Source of the DNA: G965212025 sp965215765
GTDB lineage: Bacteria > Pseudomonadota > Gammaproteobacteria > Poriferisulfidales > Oxydemutatoraceae
Assembly (NCBI GenBank): GCA_965215765.1
Contig: OZ244118.1
Location: forward strand, 1,364,001-1,428,000
Length of the DNA stretch: 64,000 nt
Direction: 5' to 3'
Shown here piece by piece: positions 54,360 to 63,430 of the stretch (the stretch's first letter is position 1; the number at the start of each line of letters is the position of its first letter). A program made the position numbers and the translations under genes. Below the pieces are notes generated by a model that had not been told where the DNA came from, searched no databases, and worked only from the letters and a program-made list of their open reading frames with translations.

Positions 54360-55691
54360 ATGATGAGAAAAATACATAAAATTTTTGGCGCTTGCTCGCG
54401 GGTGATCATTGGCACAGCGTTGGTGAGTGCTTTCCTGATTTCTGCAAGCACAGCCACTGCAGCCACAGTGCGCCCGATTGATCGCATTGTCGCGGTCATT
54501 GAGAATCACGTCGTGACCGAGGTTGAGCTGGACAATTATATTGAGCGCGCGAAGAGCATGATGCGCGCCCAGGGAAGCTCGATCCCGACAGATATGCGGT
54601 TCTTCAGACAGGAAGTTTTGCAGCAATTGATCACGAGAAAACTGCAACTCCAGGAAGCCAGCAAGATGGGCATTGTCATTGATGACGTCAGGCTTGATCA
54701 GGCGATGAATTCTTTGGCTGCGAACAAGGGTATGACATTGGACGCTTATCTGAGCGCAGTGGGCGATGACTACTCCTGGATCAGGAAGCAGGTTCGGAGT
54801 GATATTGCGATCAACACTTTGTTACGGCACGAGGTGTTGGATCGCATGCATATCAAGGAGAGTGAAATTCGGGAATTTCTCATGGACGAGGTCGGCGACC
54901 TCAGGCCTGAATTCCGCATGGCGATGGTGCGCTTCAAGATGGAGTCGGCCCCTGAAGGCACTCGCAAGTTATTGAAAATTCTCGTTGCGAAACTGCAGCG
55001 CGAAAACATTGATACTTTGTTCTGGTTACGGCAGCGAACTTCTGCTCTTTTGCGTGAACTGGAAATTTGTCGGGGCTGCGCGAAGTTTCAGGTACTCAAC
55101 TGGTTGCACTTTGAAGCTTTGCCGGAAGCCGTTCGTAACAGCTTCGGCGAGATAGGCCCGGGGATCACCGGTCGGCTGTTGAAAACCAGCGACGCCTTTC
55201 TGTTTTACCAGATACTTGAAGTGCAACGAGCCGTTAGCGGTGGTACTCGCAACAAGTACAAGGCACAGCATATTTTGCTAAAGCCCAATCCGGTTCAAAG
55301 TGAGGCACTGATTAAGGAGCGGATGGACGCCTGGAAGCAAGGCATTCGTAAAGGTGAACAGTTTTCGATGCTGGCGCGTAAATATTCTGAAGACTCCCTG
55401 AGTGCCTACAAGGGTGGTGACCTTGGGTGGCTTGATCCCGAAAAATTAACGCCCGAGTTTGCGGAGCGTCTGGTCGCTGCCAAGCCGAAAACGATTGTGG
55501 GGCCTTTTGAAACCCCATACGGTTGGCATTTGCTGAGAGTCCTGGAAGTACACGAGGTGAAGTCAGACCTGGAGGGGGCGTACCAGAGAGCCTCTGAGGT
55601 CATCCGGGAGGAGAAGTCTCAGTCTGAAATCCAGAACTGGCTGGCTCATTTACGCGACACGAGAAGCGTGAGGATTATTGGTGCCAAGTGA
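54360..55691 (+). CDS. surA: Periplasmic chaperone/peptidyl-prolyl isomerase SurA
   Basis: A 443-residue protein. A signal peptide ends near STATAA (~35). The SurA N-terminal domain follows (DRIVAVIENHVVTEVELDNY, RQEVLQQLITRKLQLQEASK). A first parvulin-like region (~175-285) is degenerate, with a Cys-containing ELEICRGCAKF. The second is well conserved (KYKAQHILLKPNP, MLARKYSEDSLSAYKGGDLG, PFETPYGWHLLRVLEV). It escorts outer-membrane proteins, including LptD encoded just upstream, to the BAM complex. ATG 54360 follows the lptD stop by 4 bp; the open frame further upstream lies inside lptD. Confidence 0.94.
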   Translation: MMRKIHKIFGACSRVIIGTALVSAFLISASTATAATVRPIDRIVAVIENHVVTEVELDNYIERAKSMMRAQGSSIPTDMRFFRQEVLQQLITRKLQLQEASKMGIVIDDVRLDQAMNSLAANKGMTLDAYLSAVGDDYSWIRKQVRSDIAINTLLRHEVLDRMHIKESEIREFLMDEVGDLRPEFRMAMVRFKMESAPEGTRKLLKILVAKLQRENIDTLFWLRQRTSALLRELEICRGCAKFQVLNWLHFEALPEAVRNSFGEIGPGITGRLLKTSDAFLFYQILEVQRAVSGGTRNKYKAQHILLKPNPVQSEALIKERMDAWKQGIRKGEQFSMLARKYSEDSLSAYKGGDLGWLDPEKLTPEFAERLVAAKPKTIVGPFETPYGWHLLRVLEVHEVKSDLEGAYQRASEVIREEKSQSEIQNWLAHLRDTRSVRIIGAK

Positions 55692-55836
55692 ACATTGGTG
55701 GCTCGCTTCTTTCTGTCGCCCACGACAGCAGGAACTGATCCGGCAAGCTTTTTGCGGGTGAAAGCCGTGTTTTGCGCAGGAAGTCAGTCTCGCAGGCGGG
55801 CTGATTTTCACTTCTTCCCTCCCCAGTAGACAGCAC

Positions 55837-56853
55837 TTGCCCCACGCCAAAAGAACGATCCTGGTCACTACGGGAGAACCGGCCGGGATTGGGCCGGACA
55901 TTGCCCTGTCTTTGCGCAACGATCGCCCTTCCTGCGAGTACGTTCTTGTCGGGGATCTGGAAATGCTTCGTGCCAGGGCGCAACTGCTGGCGAACCCGGT
56001 CAAGCTTTGTGAATTAAAAAAAACAAAGCACGATTCTGCCTCTGATGATGCGGTACTTTCTGTTTTGCACATCCCCTTAGTCCATCGCCCGGTACGCATT
56101 GGCGTTCCTGATCCCGAAAATGCCCCTTACGTCATCAGGCAACTGGAAGCTGCAAGCGACAAATGCTTTCATGAAGAGGACGTTGCGATGGTGACGTGTC
56201 CGGTGCAGAAGGCGGTGATCAACGACAGTGGTTTCGCTTTCTCAGGTCACACGGAGTATCTTGCGCAGCGCTTCGAATGCAATGTCACGATGATGCTGGC
56301 TTTGGAGCATGGGCTAAAGGTGGCATTGGTCACCACACATTTGCCTTTGCGGGAAGTCCCGGGAAAAATCAGTAATGAGGGGGTTTTCCAAACGGTGAGA
56401 GCAGTCAGCTCTGGCTTGCGTTTTTATTTCAATGTGGACAATCCGAGGATTCTGGTTTGCGGCCTGAACCCACATGCGGGCGAGGGGGGGCATCTTGGGG
56501 ATGAGGAACAGAACATGATTCAACCGGCTATTGCACGTGCGCGTGAAAGCGGGATTGCAGTGACCGGGCCCGTATCAGCGGACACGGCTTTTACGGAACA
56601 GAGCCTGGAAAATGCAGATGCCGTAGTCGCGATGTATCACGATCAGGCGTTGCCGGTCATCAAAAGCATGGGCTTTAAGCGTGTGATCAACCTGACTTTG
56701 GGTTTGCCGATTCTTCGCGCTTCTGTTGACCATGGGGTGGCGCTGAGCTTGGCGGGCAGCGGGCGTGCCGACCCGTCCAGTCTGAAACACGCTGCCGAGT
56801 TTGCGGCTCGCGCGCCTCTTCCGACTGATGCTGCCAATTTGTGGCGCAAGTGA
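55837..56853 (+). CDS. pdxA: 4-hydroxythreonine-4-phosphate dehydrogenase
   Basis: A 338-residue enzyme of vitamin B6 (pyridoxal phosphate) synthesis. Motifs: TTGEPAGIGPDIALSL (~11-26), the metal-binding HTEYLAQRF (~138), TTHLPLREVP (~168), CGLNPHAGEGG (~208-218) and DAVVAMYHDQALPVIKSMGF (~265-284). No ATG fits: the open frame supports TTG 55837 as start, an uncommon codon. The C-terminal tail (AAEFAARAPLPTDAANLWRK) departs from usual PdxA ends and is the part duplicated into the tandem units downstream. The stop overlaps GTG of the first ksgA-head copy. Confidence 0.95.
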   Translation: MPHAKRTILVTTGEPAGIGPDIALSLRNDRPSCEYVLVGDLEMLRARAQLLANPVKLCELKKTKHDSASDDAVLSVLHIPLVHRPVRIGVPDPENAPYVIRQLEAASDKCFHEEDVAMVTCPVQKAVINDSGFAFSGHTEYLAQRFECNVTMMLALEHGLKVALVTTHLPLREVPGKISNEGVFQTVRAVSSGLRFYFNVDNPRILVCGLNPHAGEGGHLGDEEQNMIQPAIARARESGIAVTGPVSADTAFTEQSLENADAVVAMYHDQALPVIKSMGFKRVINLTLGLPILRASVDHGVALSLAGSGRADPSSLKHAAEFAARAPLPTDAANLWRK

Positions 56854-57453
56854 AAGCAAATAAACGGCTGGGTCAGCATTTTCTCCGCGACCCTGAAGTC
56901 ATCAAGAGAATGATCAGCGTGATCAGCCCGCGCCGGAATGAGCCGGTGATAGAAATCGGGCCTGGTCAAGGGGCACTGACAGATGCTTTGCTGCGAGAGG
57001 GCGTGGTGTTTGCTGCCGAGTTTGCGGCTCGCGCGCCTCTTCCGACTGGCTCTGCCAATTTTCGGTACAAGTGAAAGCAAATAAACGGCTGGGTCAGCAT
57101 TTTCTCCGCGATCCTGAAGTCATCGAGAAAATGATCAGCGTGATCAGCCCGCGCCGGAATGAGCCGGTGATAGAAATCGGGCCTGGTCAAGGAGCACTGA
57201 CAGATGCTTTGCTGCAAGAGGGCGTGGTGCTTGCTGCCGAGCTTGCGGCTCGTGCGCCTCTTCCGACTGGCTCTGCCAATTTGCGGTACAAGTGAAAGCA
57301 AACAAACGGCTGGGTCAGCATTTTCTCCGCGACCCTGAAGTCATCGAGAAAATGATCAGCGTGATCAGCCCGCGCCGGAATGAGCCGGTGATAGAAATCG
57401 GGCCTGGTCAAGGAGCACTGACAGATGCTTTGCTGCAAGAGGGCGTGGTGCTT
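56791..57453 (+). repeat. 221-bp tandem repeat joining pdxA 3' end and ksgA 5' end, three copies
   Basis: GCTGCCGAGTTTGCGGCTCG occurs at 56791, 57012 and 57233 (one G/C change in the last), exactly 221 bp apart. Each unit holds the last ~20 codons of pdxA followed by the GTG start and first ~53 codons of ksgA. The junction lies at GTGGTGYTT|GCTGCCGAG, where the true ksgA has CATGCCGTGGAAG. Each extra copy forms a 74-77 codon hybrid ORF (KsgA head, PdxA tail) whose stop overlaps the next GTG. Only the third head continues into full ksgA. Confidence 0.97.
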
Positions 57454-58083
57454 CATGCCGTGGAAGTGGATGTGAATCTTGTCGCCCGTTTGCGCGCCCG
57501 CTATGAGGGGTGCAAGAAATTGCACATCTACGAGTCAAGCGCGCTGACCTTCGATTACTTGCCGCTGGTGAGTTCAGAAAGCATGCGACTGGTGGGGAAT
57601 CTTCCCTACAATATTTCCACGCCTTTGTTGTTGCTTTATTTGAAAATGTCCCCACATTTTAGTGATATGCATTTTTGTCTGCAAAAGGAATTTGCCCAGC
57701 GGCTTTGCTCCCGCCCGGGAGAGCGCGACTGGTCGCGTCTGGGGGCAACACGCATGTTGTACTGCGATGCGGAACTGCTGTTCGATATTCCAGCCGCCGC
57801 TTTCAATCCACAGCCAAAAGTTTGCTCCAGCTTCGTCCGATTGCGGGCCTCGCGAGAACCGATGTCCTCGCAGTTTGCCGAGCGCATGGAAAAATTGGTG
57901 AGCAAATCTTTTATGCATCCTCGCAAGAATATTCGTAATATATTTGCCGGAATGCTGGATGCGGAAGAGCTGAAAAGCCTTGGGCTGAATCCTGCCAGCA
58001 GACCAATGATGCTGACCTTGGAAGCTTTGGAAGCTATACTGAACCGAATGGATGCCAAAAAACATGAAACAAGAGATAACTGA
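57292..58083 (+). CDS. ksgA: 16S rRNA dimethyladenosine transferase KsgA
   Basis: A 263-residue rRNA methylase that dimethylates A1518 and A1519 in the 3' hairpin of 16S rRNA, a late check in 30S assembly. RLGQHFLRDPEVIEKMI (~6-22), IEIGPGQGALTDALL (SAM motif I, ~34-48), VGNLPYNISTPLLLLYL (catalytic NLPY, ~103-119) and FNPQPKVCSSFVRL (~166) are all present. The start is GTG 57292, overlapping the stop of the hybrid ORF before it. Because two decoy starts precede it within the array, translation may depend on coupling through the hybrid ORFs. Confidence 0.95.
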   Translation: MKANKRLGQHFLRDPEVIEKMISVISPRRNEPVIEIGPGQGALTDALLQEGVVLHAVEVDVNLVARLRARYEGCKKLHIYESSALTFDYLPLVSSESMRLVGNLPYNISTPLLLLYLKMSPHFSDMHFCLQKEFAQRLCSRPGERDWSRLGATRMLYCDAELLFDIPAAAFNPQPKVCSSFVRLRASREPMSSQFAERMEKLVSKSFMHPRKNIRNIFAGMLDAEELKSLGLNPASRPMMLTLEALEAILNRMDAKKHETRDN

Positions 58084-58456
58084 CGGACGCTACATCATTA
58101 CGACTCAGGTCCAAACCTTGTTTCTGGAAGAGTATTCCGATCTGGAGGAAGGGCGGTACGCCTTCGCATACACCATCACGATTAAAAATGATGGTACGGT
58201 CGCTTCCCGGCTTATTTCCCGCCACTGGATCATTTGTGATTCCAACGACAAGATACAGGAAGTCCAAGGTGATGGTGTGGTTGGGGAGCAGCCTTTTTTG
58301 CGTCCCGGCGAAGCCTACTGTTATACCAGCGCAACCTTGATTGACACGCCGGTCGGAACCATGCGGGGATCCTACAAAATGAAAGCAGTAGATGGCGAAG
58401 AATTCGAAGCCCCGATTGATGAGTTCATGCTGGCCATCCCCAACGTTCTGCACTAA
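58064..58456 (+). CDS. apaG: ApaG (DUF525) protein
   Basis: A 130-residue protein with YAFAYTITIKNDGTVASRLI, RHWIICDSNDKIQEVQGDGV, VGEQPFLRPGEAYCYTS and GTMRGSYKM, the ApaG fibronectin-like fold. Its function is not established; it is almost always linked to ksgA and apaH. ATG 58064 lies inside the end of ksgA (an ATG at 58052 is an alternative). Confidence 0.94.
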   Translation: MKQEITDGRYIITTQVQTLFLEEYSDLEEGRYAFAYTITIKNDGTVASRLISRHWIICDSNDKIQEVQGDGVVGEQPFLRPGEAYCYTSATLIDTPVGTMRGSYKMKAVDGEEFEAPIDEFMLAIPNVLH

Positions 58457-58470
58457 GCGCGTATCGGTAA

Positions 58471-59283
58471 ATGGCTCTTTATGCGGTAGGTGACCTGCAG
58501 GGTTGCCTGCGAGCTTTTGAGGCGTTGCTGGAGCGTATCAACTTCAACAAGAATGCTGATCGTCTGTGGTTGACGGGTGATTTGGTCAATCGTGGCTCCA
58601 ACTCTTACGAGACGCTTCTGCTGATTCGTGATTTGGGTGACAGCGTCAACTGCGTTCTGGGCAACCACGACATTTCATTTTTGCGAATTTATTCAGGAAA
58701 GGGTACCCCACCCGCTGACGGCTCGCTAGACAGCCTGTTGAAAAGCCGGGAGTGCGGTGCGCTCTACGAGTGGATGAGACATCTCCCGCTGATACACCGT
58801 GACACGCAACGCAAGCTCTTGTTGGTACACGCCGGACTGTTGCCGCAGTGGTCGATTCGTGATGCGATTGCCCTGGCAAGAGAAGTCGAAGACCGTTTGC
58901 GTGGGCCGAGCCACGTCGCGTTTCTGGACAGCCTGTTTTGCCAAGGGGCACCCCGGTGGCGGGAGGACTTGTGCGCTTCCGATCGCTTGCGATTTATTGT
59001 CAACGCTTTGACCAGGATTCGTTTCTGTGATGAAGACGGTCATCTTGCCCTGCGTGAAAGTGGCTCCCCCGGTTCCCAGCCAGCCGGCTATTTCCCCTGG
59101 TTTGATCTGGATAACCGGAGAGAGGCTGGATGGCGGGTGCTTTTTGGACACTGGTCTGCTTTAGGGCTTATGGTACGAAAGGATGTACTGGGTCTTGACA
59201 GCGGTTGCGTGTGGGGGGGGCAACTAACAGCTTGTCGCCTGTCCCCGACACCAGAGAAAATTTACAGCGTCCAGTGTGCCTGA
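58471..59283 (+). CDS. apaH: Symmetrical bis(5'-nucleosyl)-tetraphosphatase
   Basis: A 270-residue metallophosphatase that cleaves Ap4A to two ADP, and can remove Np4 caps from RNA. Metal-binding motifs: YAVGDLQGCL (~4-13), LTGDLVNRGSNS (~33), VLGNHDISFL (~60-69), LLLVHAGLLPQW (~112) and FGHWSALG (~229). Length and order after apaG are as in E. coli. Its last codons overlap the start of the efflux adaptor gene by 8 bp. Confidence 0.95.
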   Translation: MALYAVGDLQGCLRAFEALLERINFNKNADRLWLTGDLVNRGSNSYETLLLIRDLGDSVNCVLGNHDISFLRIYSGKGTPPADGSLDSLLKSRECGALYEWMRHLPLIHRDTQRKLLLVHAGLLPQWSIRDAIALAREVEDRLRGPSHVAFLDSLFCQGAPRWREDLCASDRLRFIVNALTRIRFCDEDGHLALRESGSPGSQPAGYFPWFDLDNRREAGWRVLFGHWSALGLMVRKDVLGLDSGCVWGGQLTACRLSPTPEKIYSVQCA

Positions 59284-60457
59284 CACTCCTTCCGGTGTTT
59301 TAGGAAAGCCCTTGCAACGGAACATCAGCTTGCTGCTCATCCTTGCCACGGTCGTGGCAGTGCTGGTCTTGTTATGGACGAAGCCAAAGCCGGAACCGAT
59401 TGCGCAAGTGATGAGTCTGGAAGTGGTCAGGACTGTTGCAGTACAGGAGAGACGTGTGCCGACCGAAAAACTGTTCTACGGTCGCCTTGAGCCAGTCAAG
59501 ACAAGCCGTCTGGGTTTTGAAGTTTCCGGCGTCCTCAGTCATCGGGAAAGGGAAGTCGGAGAGACCGTGATGGCGAAGGAAGTCCTTTTGCGGCTTCGGT
59601 CGGACGACTTTGTAAACGCCTTGGCTATCGCCAAAAACGAACTACAGCTGATAGAGGTCGAAAAAGCGCGCTATACGACCTTGTTCGAGCTGGCGGAAAA
59701 ACGGCGCGCCTTGCAAAGCCTTGAAGTCGAAAGGCAGGAGAATCTGGACAAACAGTCGCTGTTACCACGTTCATCTCTGGATGCGGCGACACGAGAATTG
59801 GCTAGGGTTGAGTCCGAATCGGCAGAATATTTCAACGCGCGCAAAGCGGCAGACATTAAGTACCTGTTGGCCGCGACCCACCTGCGTCAGGCCCGCGAGA
59901 ACCTGCAAAAAACATTTTTGCTGGCTCCTTACAACGGGGTGATTAACTCAATCACTGTGGAGGAGGGCGATTATGTGAACCGAGGCCAGACGGTTTTGGT
60001 TCTGGCAGATGTTTCCAGCCTGGCAGCGGTCATTCACGTCGCGAACACGGACTTGGCATATATTCAGGTGAACTCGCAGGTGCCCATTACGGCGAAGGAG
60101 CGAAACTTGTCTGGCCGCGTTCACTCAGTGCAATCGGTACCAGATTCAGAGACCTTGACGCATGAAGTGCGAATCTATTGTTCGGGGGAGGGGCTAAGTG
60201 CGGGAGATATCGTGCAAGTAAAACTGTCTCGCGAAGAAATGACCCGGGTTCTTACCGTGCCAGATTCAGCGGTGCAATACGAAGGCGGGGCAGCAGTTTT
60301 TGTCGAAAATAATGGCACTTTAAGGCGTGTGCCGGTACGGCTGGGTGCGCGCTTGGCTGACACAGTCGTTATCGAACACGGGCTGGTTTCAACGGCGCGT
60401 GTCGTGGTTGAGGGCGTGCGAAATTTGCAGGATGGGCAAAAAGTGCTGCTCCGCTAG
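59276..60457 (+). CDS. RND-type efflux periplasmic adaptor (membrane fusion protein), orphan
   Basis: A 393-residue adaptor. An N-terminal membrane anchor (NISLLLILATVVAVLVLLW, ~17-35) leads to the first lipoyl half (SRLGFEVSGVLSHREREVGE), a long coiled coil (~115-215, rich in Glu, Leu, Arg), the second lipoyl half (LLAPYNGVINSITVEEGDYV) and the beta barrel (VPITAKERNLSGRVHSV). Such proteins bridge an RND pump and an outer-membrane channel. The pump gene that should follow is absent; a 1.4-kb tandem array lies there instead. GTG 59276 overlaps apaH, which hints at coupling. Confidence 0.87.
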   Translation: MPDTPSGVLGKPLQRNISLLLILATVVAVLVLLWTKPKPEPIAQVMSLEVVRTVAVQERRVPTEKLFYGRLEPVKTSRLGFEVSGVLSHREREVGETVMAKEVLLRLRSDDFVNALAIAKNELQLIEVEKARYTTLFELAEKRRALQSLEVERQENLDKQSLLPRSSLDAATRELARVESESAEYFNARKAADIKYLLAATHLRQARENLQKTFLLAPYNGVINSITVEEGDYVNRGQTVLVLADVSSLAAVIHVANTDLAYIQVNSQVPITAKERNLSGRVHSVQSVPDSETLTHEVRIYCSGEGLSAGDIVQVKLSREEMTRVLTVPDSAVQYEGGAAVFVENNGTLRRVPVRLGARLADTVVIEHGLVSTARVVVEGVRNLQDGQKVLLR

Positions 60458-60479
60458 CGCTGCCGGGTTGTTATCTCGT

Positions 60480-61890
60480 AAACAGAGCCAGAGATTGCAG
60501 ACAGCGCGCTACTAAAACTTGCCTGCAAGAGAGTACGCAGAGGGCAGGCACGTGGCGGGATGTCGTGTTTTCAACTCTGTCGGTACTGGCTTAGTCGGTT
60601 TTAGATTGCAGGCAGCGTGCTGCTAAAAGTTGCCGTTTCTGTTTTTGCCTGCGAAGAGAGTACAAAGAAGGCAGGCACGTGGCGGGATGTCGTGTTTTCA
60701 ACTCTGCCGGCACTGGCCTAGTCGACTTCAGACTGCAGACAACGCGCTGCTTAAGAGTTGCTGTTTCTGTTTTTGCCTGCGAAGAGAGTACAAAGAACGC
60801 AGGCATGTGGGGGATGTCGTGTTTTCAGTTCTCCCGGCACTGGCTTAGTTGACTTCAGACTGCAGGAGGTGCGCTGCTAAAAGTTGCTGTTTCTGTTTTT
60901 GCCTGCGAAGAGAGTACAAAGAGGGCAGGCACGTGGCGGGATGTCGTGTTTTCAGCTCTGCCGACACTGGCTTAGTCGACTTCAGATTGCAGGCGGCGTG
61001 CTGCTAAAAGTTGCCGTTTCTGTTCTTGCCTGCGAAGAGAGTACAAAGAACGCAGGCATGTGGCGGGATGTCGTGTTTTCAACTCTGCCGGCACTGGCTT
61101 AGTCGACTTCAGATTGCAGGCGGCGCGCTGCTAAAAGTTGCTGCTTCTGTTTTTGCCTGCGAAGAGAGCACAAAGATGGCGGGCACGTGTCGGGATGCCG
61201 CGTTTTCAGCTCTGCCGGCACTGGCTTTGTCGACTTCAGACTGCACACAGCGCGATGCTAAAAGTTGCTGTTTCTGTTTTTGCCTGCGAAGAGAGCACAA
61301 AGAGGGCAGGGACGTGGCGGGATGTCGTGTTTTCAGCTCTGCCGGCACTGGCTTTGTCGACTTCAGATTGCAGGCAGCGTGCTGCTAAAAGTTGCCGTTT
61401 CTGTTTTTGCCCGCGAAGAGAGCACAAAGAGGGCGAACACGTGGCGGGTTGTCGTGTTTTCAGCTCTGCCTGTACTGGTTTAGTCGACTTCAGATTGCAG
61501 GCGGCGCGTTGCTAAAAGTTGCTGTTTCTGTTTTTGCCTGCGAAGAGAGTACGCAGAGGGCAGGCACGTGGCTGGATGTCGTGTTTTCAGCTCTGCCGGT
61601 ACTGGCTTAGTCGACTTCAGACTGCACACAGCGCGCTGCTTAAGAGTTGCTGTTTCTGTTTTTGCCTGCAAGAGAGTACGGAGAGGGCAGGCACGTGGCG
61701 GGTTGTCGTGTTTTTAGCTCTGTCGATACTGGCTTAGTCTGCTTCAGACTGCAGGCGGTGCGCTGCTAAAAGTTGCCGTTTCTGTTCTTGCCTGCGAAGA
61801 GAGTTCAAAGAGGGCAGGCACGTGGCGGGATGTCGTGTTTTCAACTCTGCCGGTACTGGCTTAGTCGACTTCAGATTGCAGGCAGCACGC
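60480..61890 (+). repeat. 127-bp tandem array, ~11 copies
   Basis: TTCAGATTGCAGGCGGCGTG (or close variants) recurs at about 60603, 60728, 60855, 60982, 61109, 61236, 61363, 61490, 61617, 61744 and 61871; most steps are exactly 127 bp. Each unit contains an inverted repeat TGCCTGC ... GCAGGCA around AAGAGAGTACAAAGAG and a GTCGAC site. Overlapping 72-codon ORFs (PFLFLPAKRVQRGQARGG type) result from 127 not being divisible by 3. No part of the unit matches the coding region of a neighbouring gene. Confidence 0.96.
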
Positions 61891-62082
61891 GCTCATCTTT
61901 CCATCATCTAGGCGGGGAGCAGAGCGGTTGCCGCGTTTGGGGATACTGCTTTCCGGTTACAATGAAGAACTGGATCGCGTTTCGGCGTTCCTGAACCCGT
62001 CATGCATTTTTTTTGGGGTGTCCAACGAGACATCTGCCAGATTTCCTGACAAGGGGATCTGTTTTGGAATATTGATACAGCG

Positions 62083-63285
62083 TTGAATAATTTGAGCTTG
62101 AATCGTCTGGAGCGGCGCGCGGCTTTGTCTCTTTCCGGCGTATTTTTCGTACGGATGTTGGGCGTATTCATGCCTTTGTCAGTGCTGGCAGTGGCTGTTT
62201 CGGATTTTCCAGATGCCACCGCAGTCCTTGCAGGGTTGGCACTAGGGGTCGTAGGGTTGACGCAGGCGGTCATGCAATTACCGTTTGGCATCCTTTCTGA
62301 CCGCATTGGTCGTAAGCCTGCGATTGCCACCGGTCTTTTGATTTTTATAGCGGGAAGTGTTATCGCCGCAGAGTCTGAATCCATTTATCAAGTGGTGCTG
62401 GGGCGTGCTTTACAGGGGGTAGGGGCTGTTTCTGCTGCAACCATGGCATTAGCTGCTGACTTGGTGCGGGCTGAGTTGCGTTCCAAAGTTTCCATGATGA
62501 TTGGCTTGTCAATCGGAGCCGCTTTTTTTCTGGCCTTTTTGGTGGCTCCGCTGTTGCTGAGCAACTTTGGTCTGAAGGGCGTATTTTACTCCGTTGCCTT
62601 GGGTGGCGGGATCGCGCTTTTTCTCGGGTTCTTCGTGGTGCCAAACCCGGGTAAAACCGGTTTTCAGAAAAAGCAATCCCTTTCAGATACTGGAGTTTTA
62701 AAGTGGTTCTTCCATGCGCAACTCATAAAGTTTCACGTCGGCATTTTTGTGTTGCACGCTACCTTGGTGGCTAATTTTATGGTCTTGCCATTTATGCTTC
62801 GTGACCAGTTTGATTTTCCGTTGTTTGAGCACTGGAAGTTTTATATACCGATTCTGGCACTTTCTTTTCTGGTGGCCTTCCGGTTACTCAGGATTGCTGA
62901 GCAAAAATCCAGGTTCAGGCTTGTCTTTCTGAGCAACGCTTTTCTTTTGGTTTTTGCACAATTATTGTTTTTTGTGATGCCACCCGAGTGGCCGTGGCTG
63001 CTACTTTTCGGGGCGACCTTTTTCGTGGCATTTAATTTTTTTGAGGCCAGTTTGCAAGCAATGGTCAGCCGGGTGGCACCAGAAGAGCACCGAGGTGCCT
63101 GCTTGGGTGTTTTCAGCTCTTGTCAATTTATCGGTATTTTTGTTGGGGGGCTTGCCGCAGGATTAATTGAATCGTCTGCAGGGCATGGCGTTCCCGGTTT
63201 GTTTGGTTTTGTCCTGTGTTTCCTGTGGTTACTGTTTACGGCAAACGTGAAGGCACCGCCGCCGATCCACAGCAGCGGGGAGTAA
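62083..63285 (+). CDS. MFS transporter (drug/H+ antiporter-like)
   Basis: A 400-residue protein with 12 predicted hydrophobic segments. The loop 2-3 motif GILSDRIGRKPAIATGLLIF (~69-88) is motif A of the major facilitator superfamily, and GRALQGVGAVSAATMALAAD (~107-126) resembles motif B of drug exporters. The start codon appears to be TTG 62083 (no ATG in frame nearby). The position immediately before ssb matches the Pseudomonas order uvrA-MFS-ssb and supports orthology. Substrate unknown. Confidence 0.87.
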   Translation: MNNLSLNRLERRAALSLSGVFFVRMLGVFMPLSVLAVAVSDFPDATAVLAGLALGVVGLTQAVMQLPFGILSDRIGRKPAIATGLLIFIAGSVIAAESESIYQVVLGRALQGVGAVSAATMALAADLVRAELRSKVSMMIGLSIGAAFFLAFLVAPLLLSNFGLKGVFYSVALGGGIALFLGFFVVPNPGKTGFQKKQSLSDTGVLKWFFHAQLIKFHVGIFVLHATLVANFMVLPFMLRDQFDFPLFEHWKFYIPILALSFLVAFRLLRIAEQKSRFRLVFLSNAFLLVFAQLLFFVMPPEWPWLLLFGATFFVAFNFFEASLQAMVSRVAPEEHRGACLGVFSSCQFIGIFVGGLAAGLIESSAGHGVPGLFGFVLCFLWLLFTANVKAPPPIHSSGE

Positions 63286-63348
63286 TTCCAAGTGGGCTTT
63301 TCCCGTTGCAAGAGAGGCAACTTGCTCTATATTTGCAGGGTGCTGGGG

Positions 63349-63375
63349 TATAATCATTTGAGTCACTCAATGCTG
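63349..63375 (+). promoter_or_regulatory. Candidate ssb promoter with 13-bp palindrome
   Basis: TATAAT at 63349-63354 with a poorly placed -35, followed at about 63357-63369 by the odd palindrome TTGAGTCACTCAA. It does not match a LexA box (CTGT-N8-ACAG). Confidence 0.4.
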
Positions 63376-63430
63376 TTGCTGTGTTTTTTATTGGCAAAGA
63401 GTGCTAATTTTGAAAGGAGAATAATTCATT

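Noticed and set aside
60591..61737. 72-125 codon ORFs (PFLFLPAKR type) suggesting a gene family
   Set aside because: By-products of the 127-bp tandem array; both strands give similar ORFs and none has translation signals.
28513..61890. CRISPR arrays, considered for the 70-bp and 127-bp arrays
   Set aside because: The units repeat end to end without unique spacers, and no cas genes are present.
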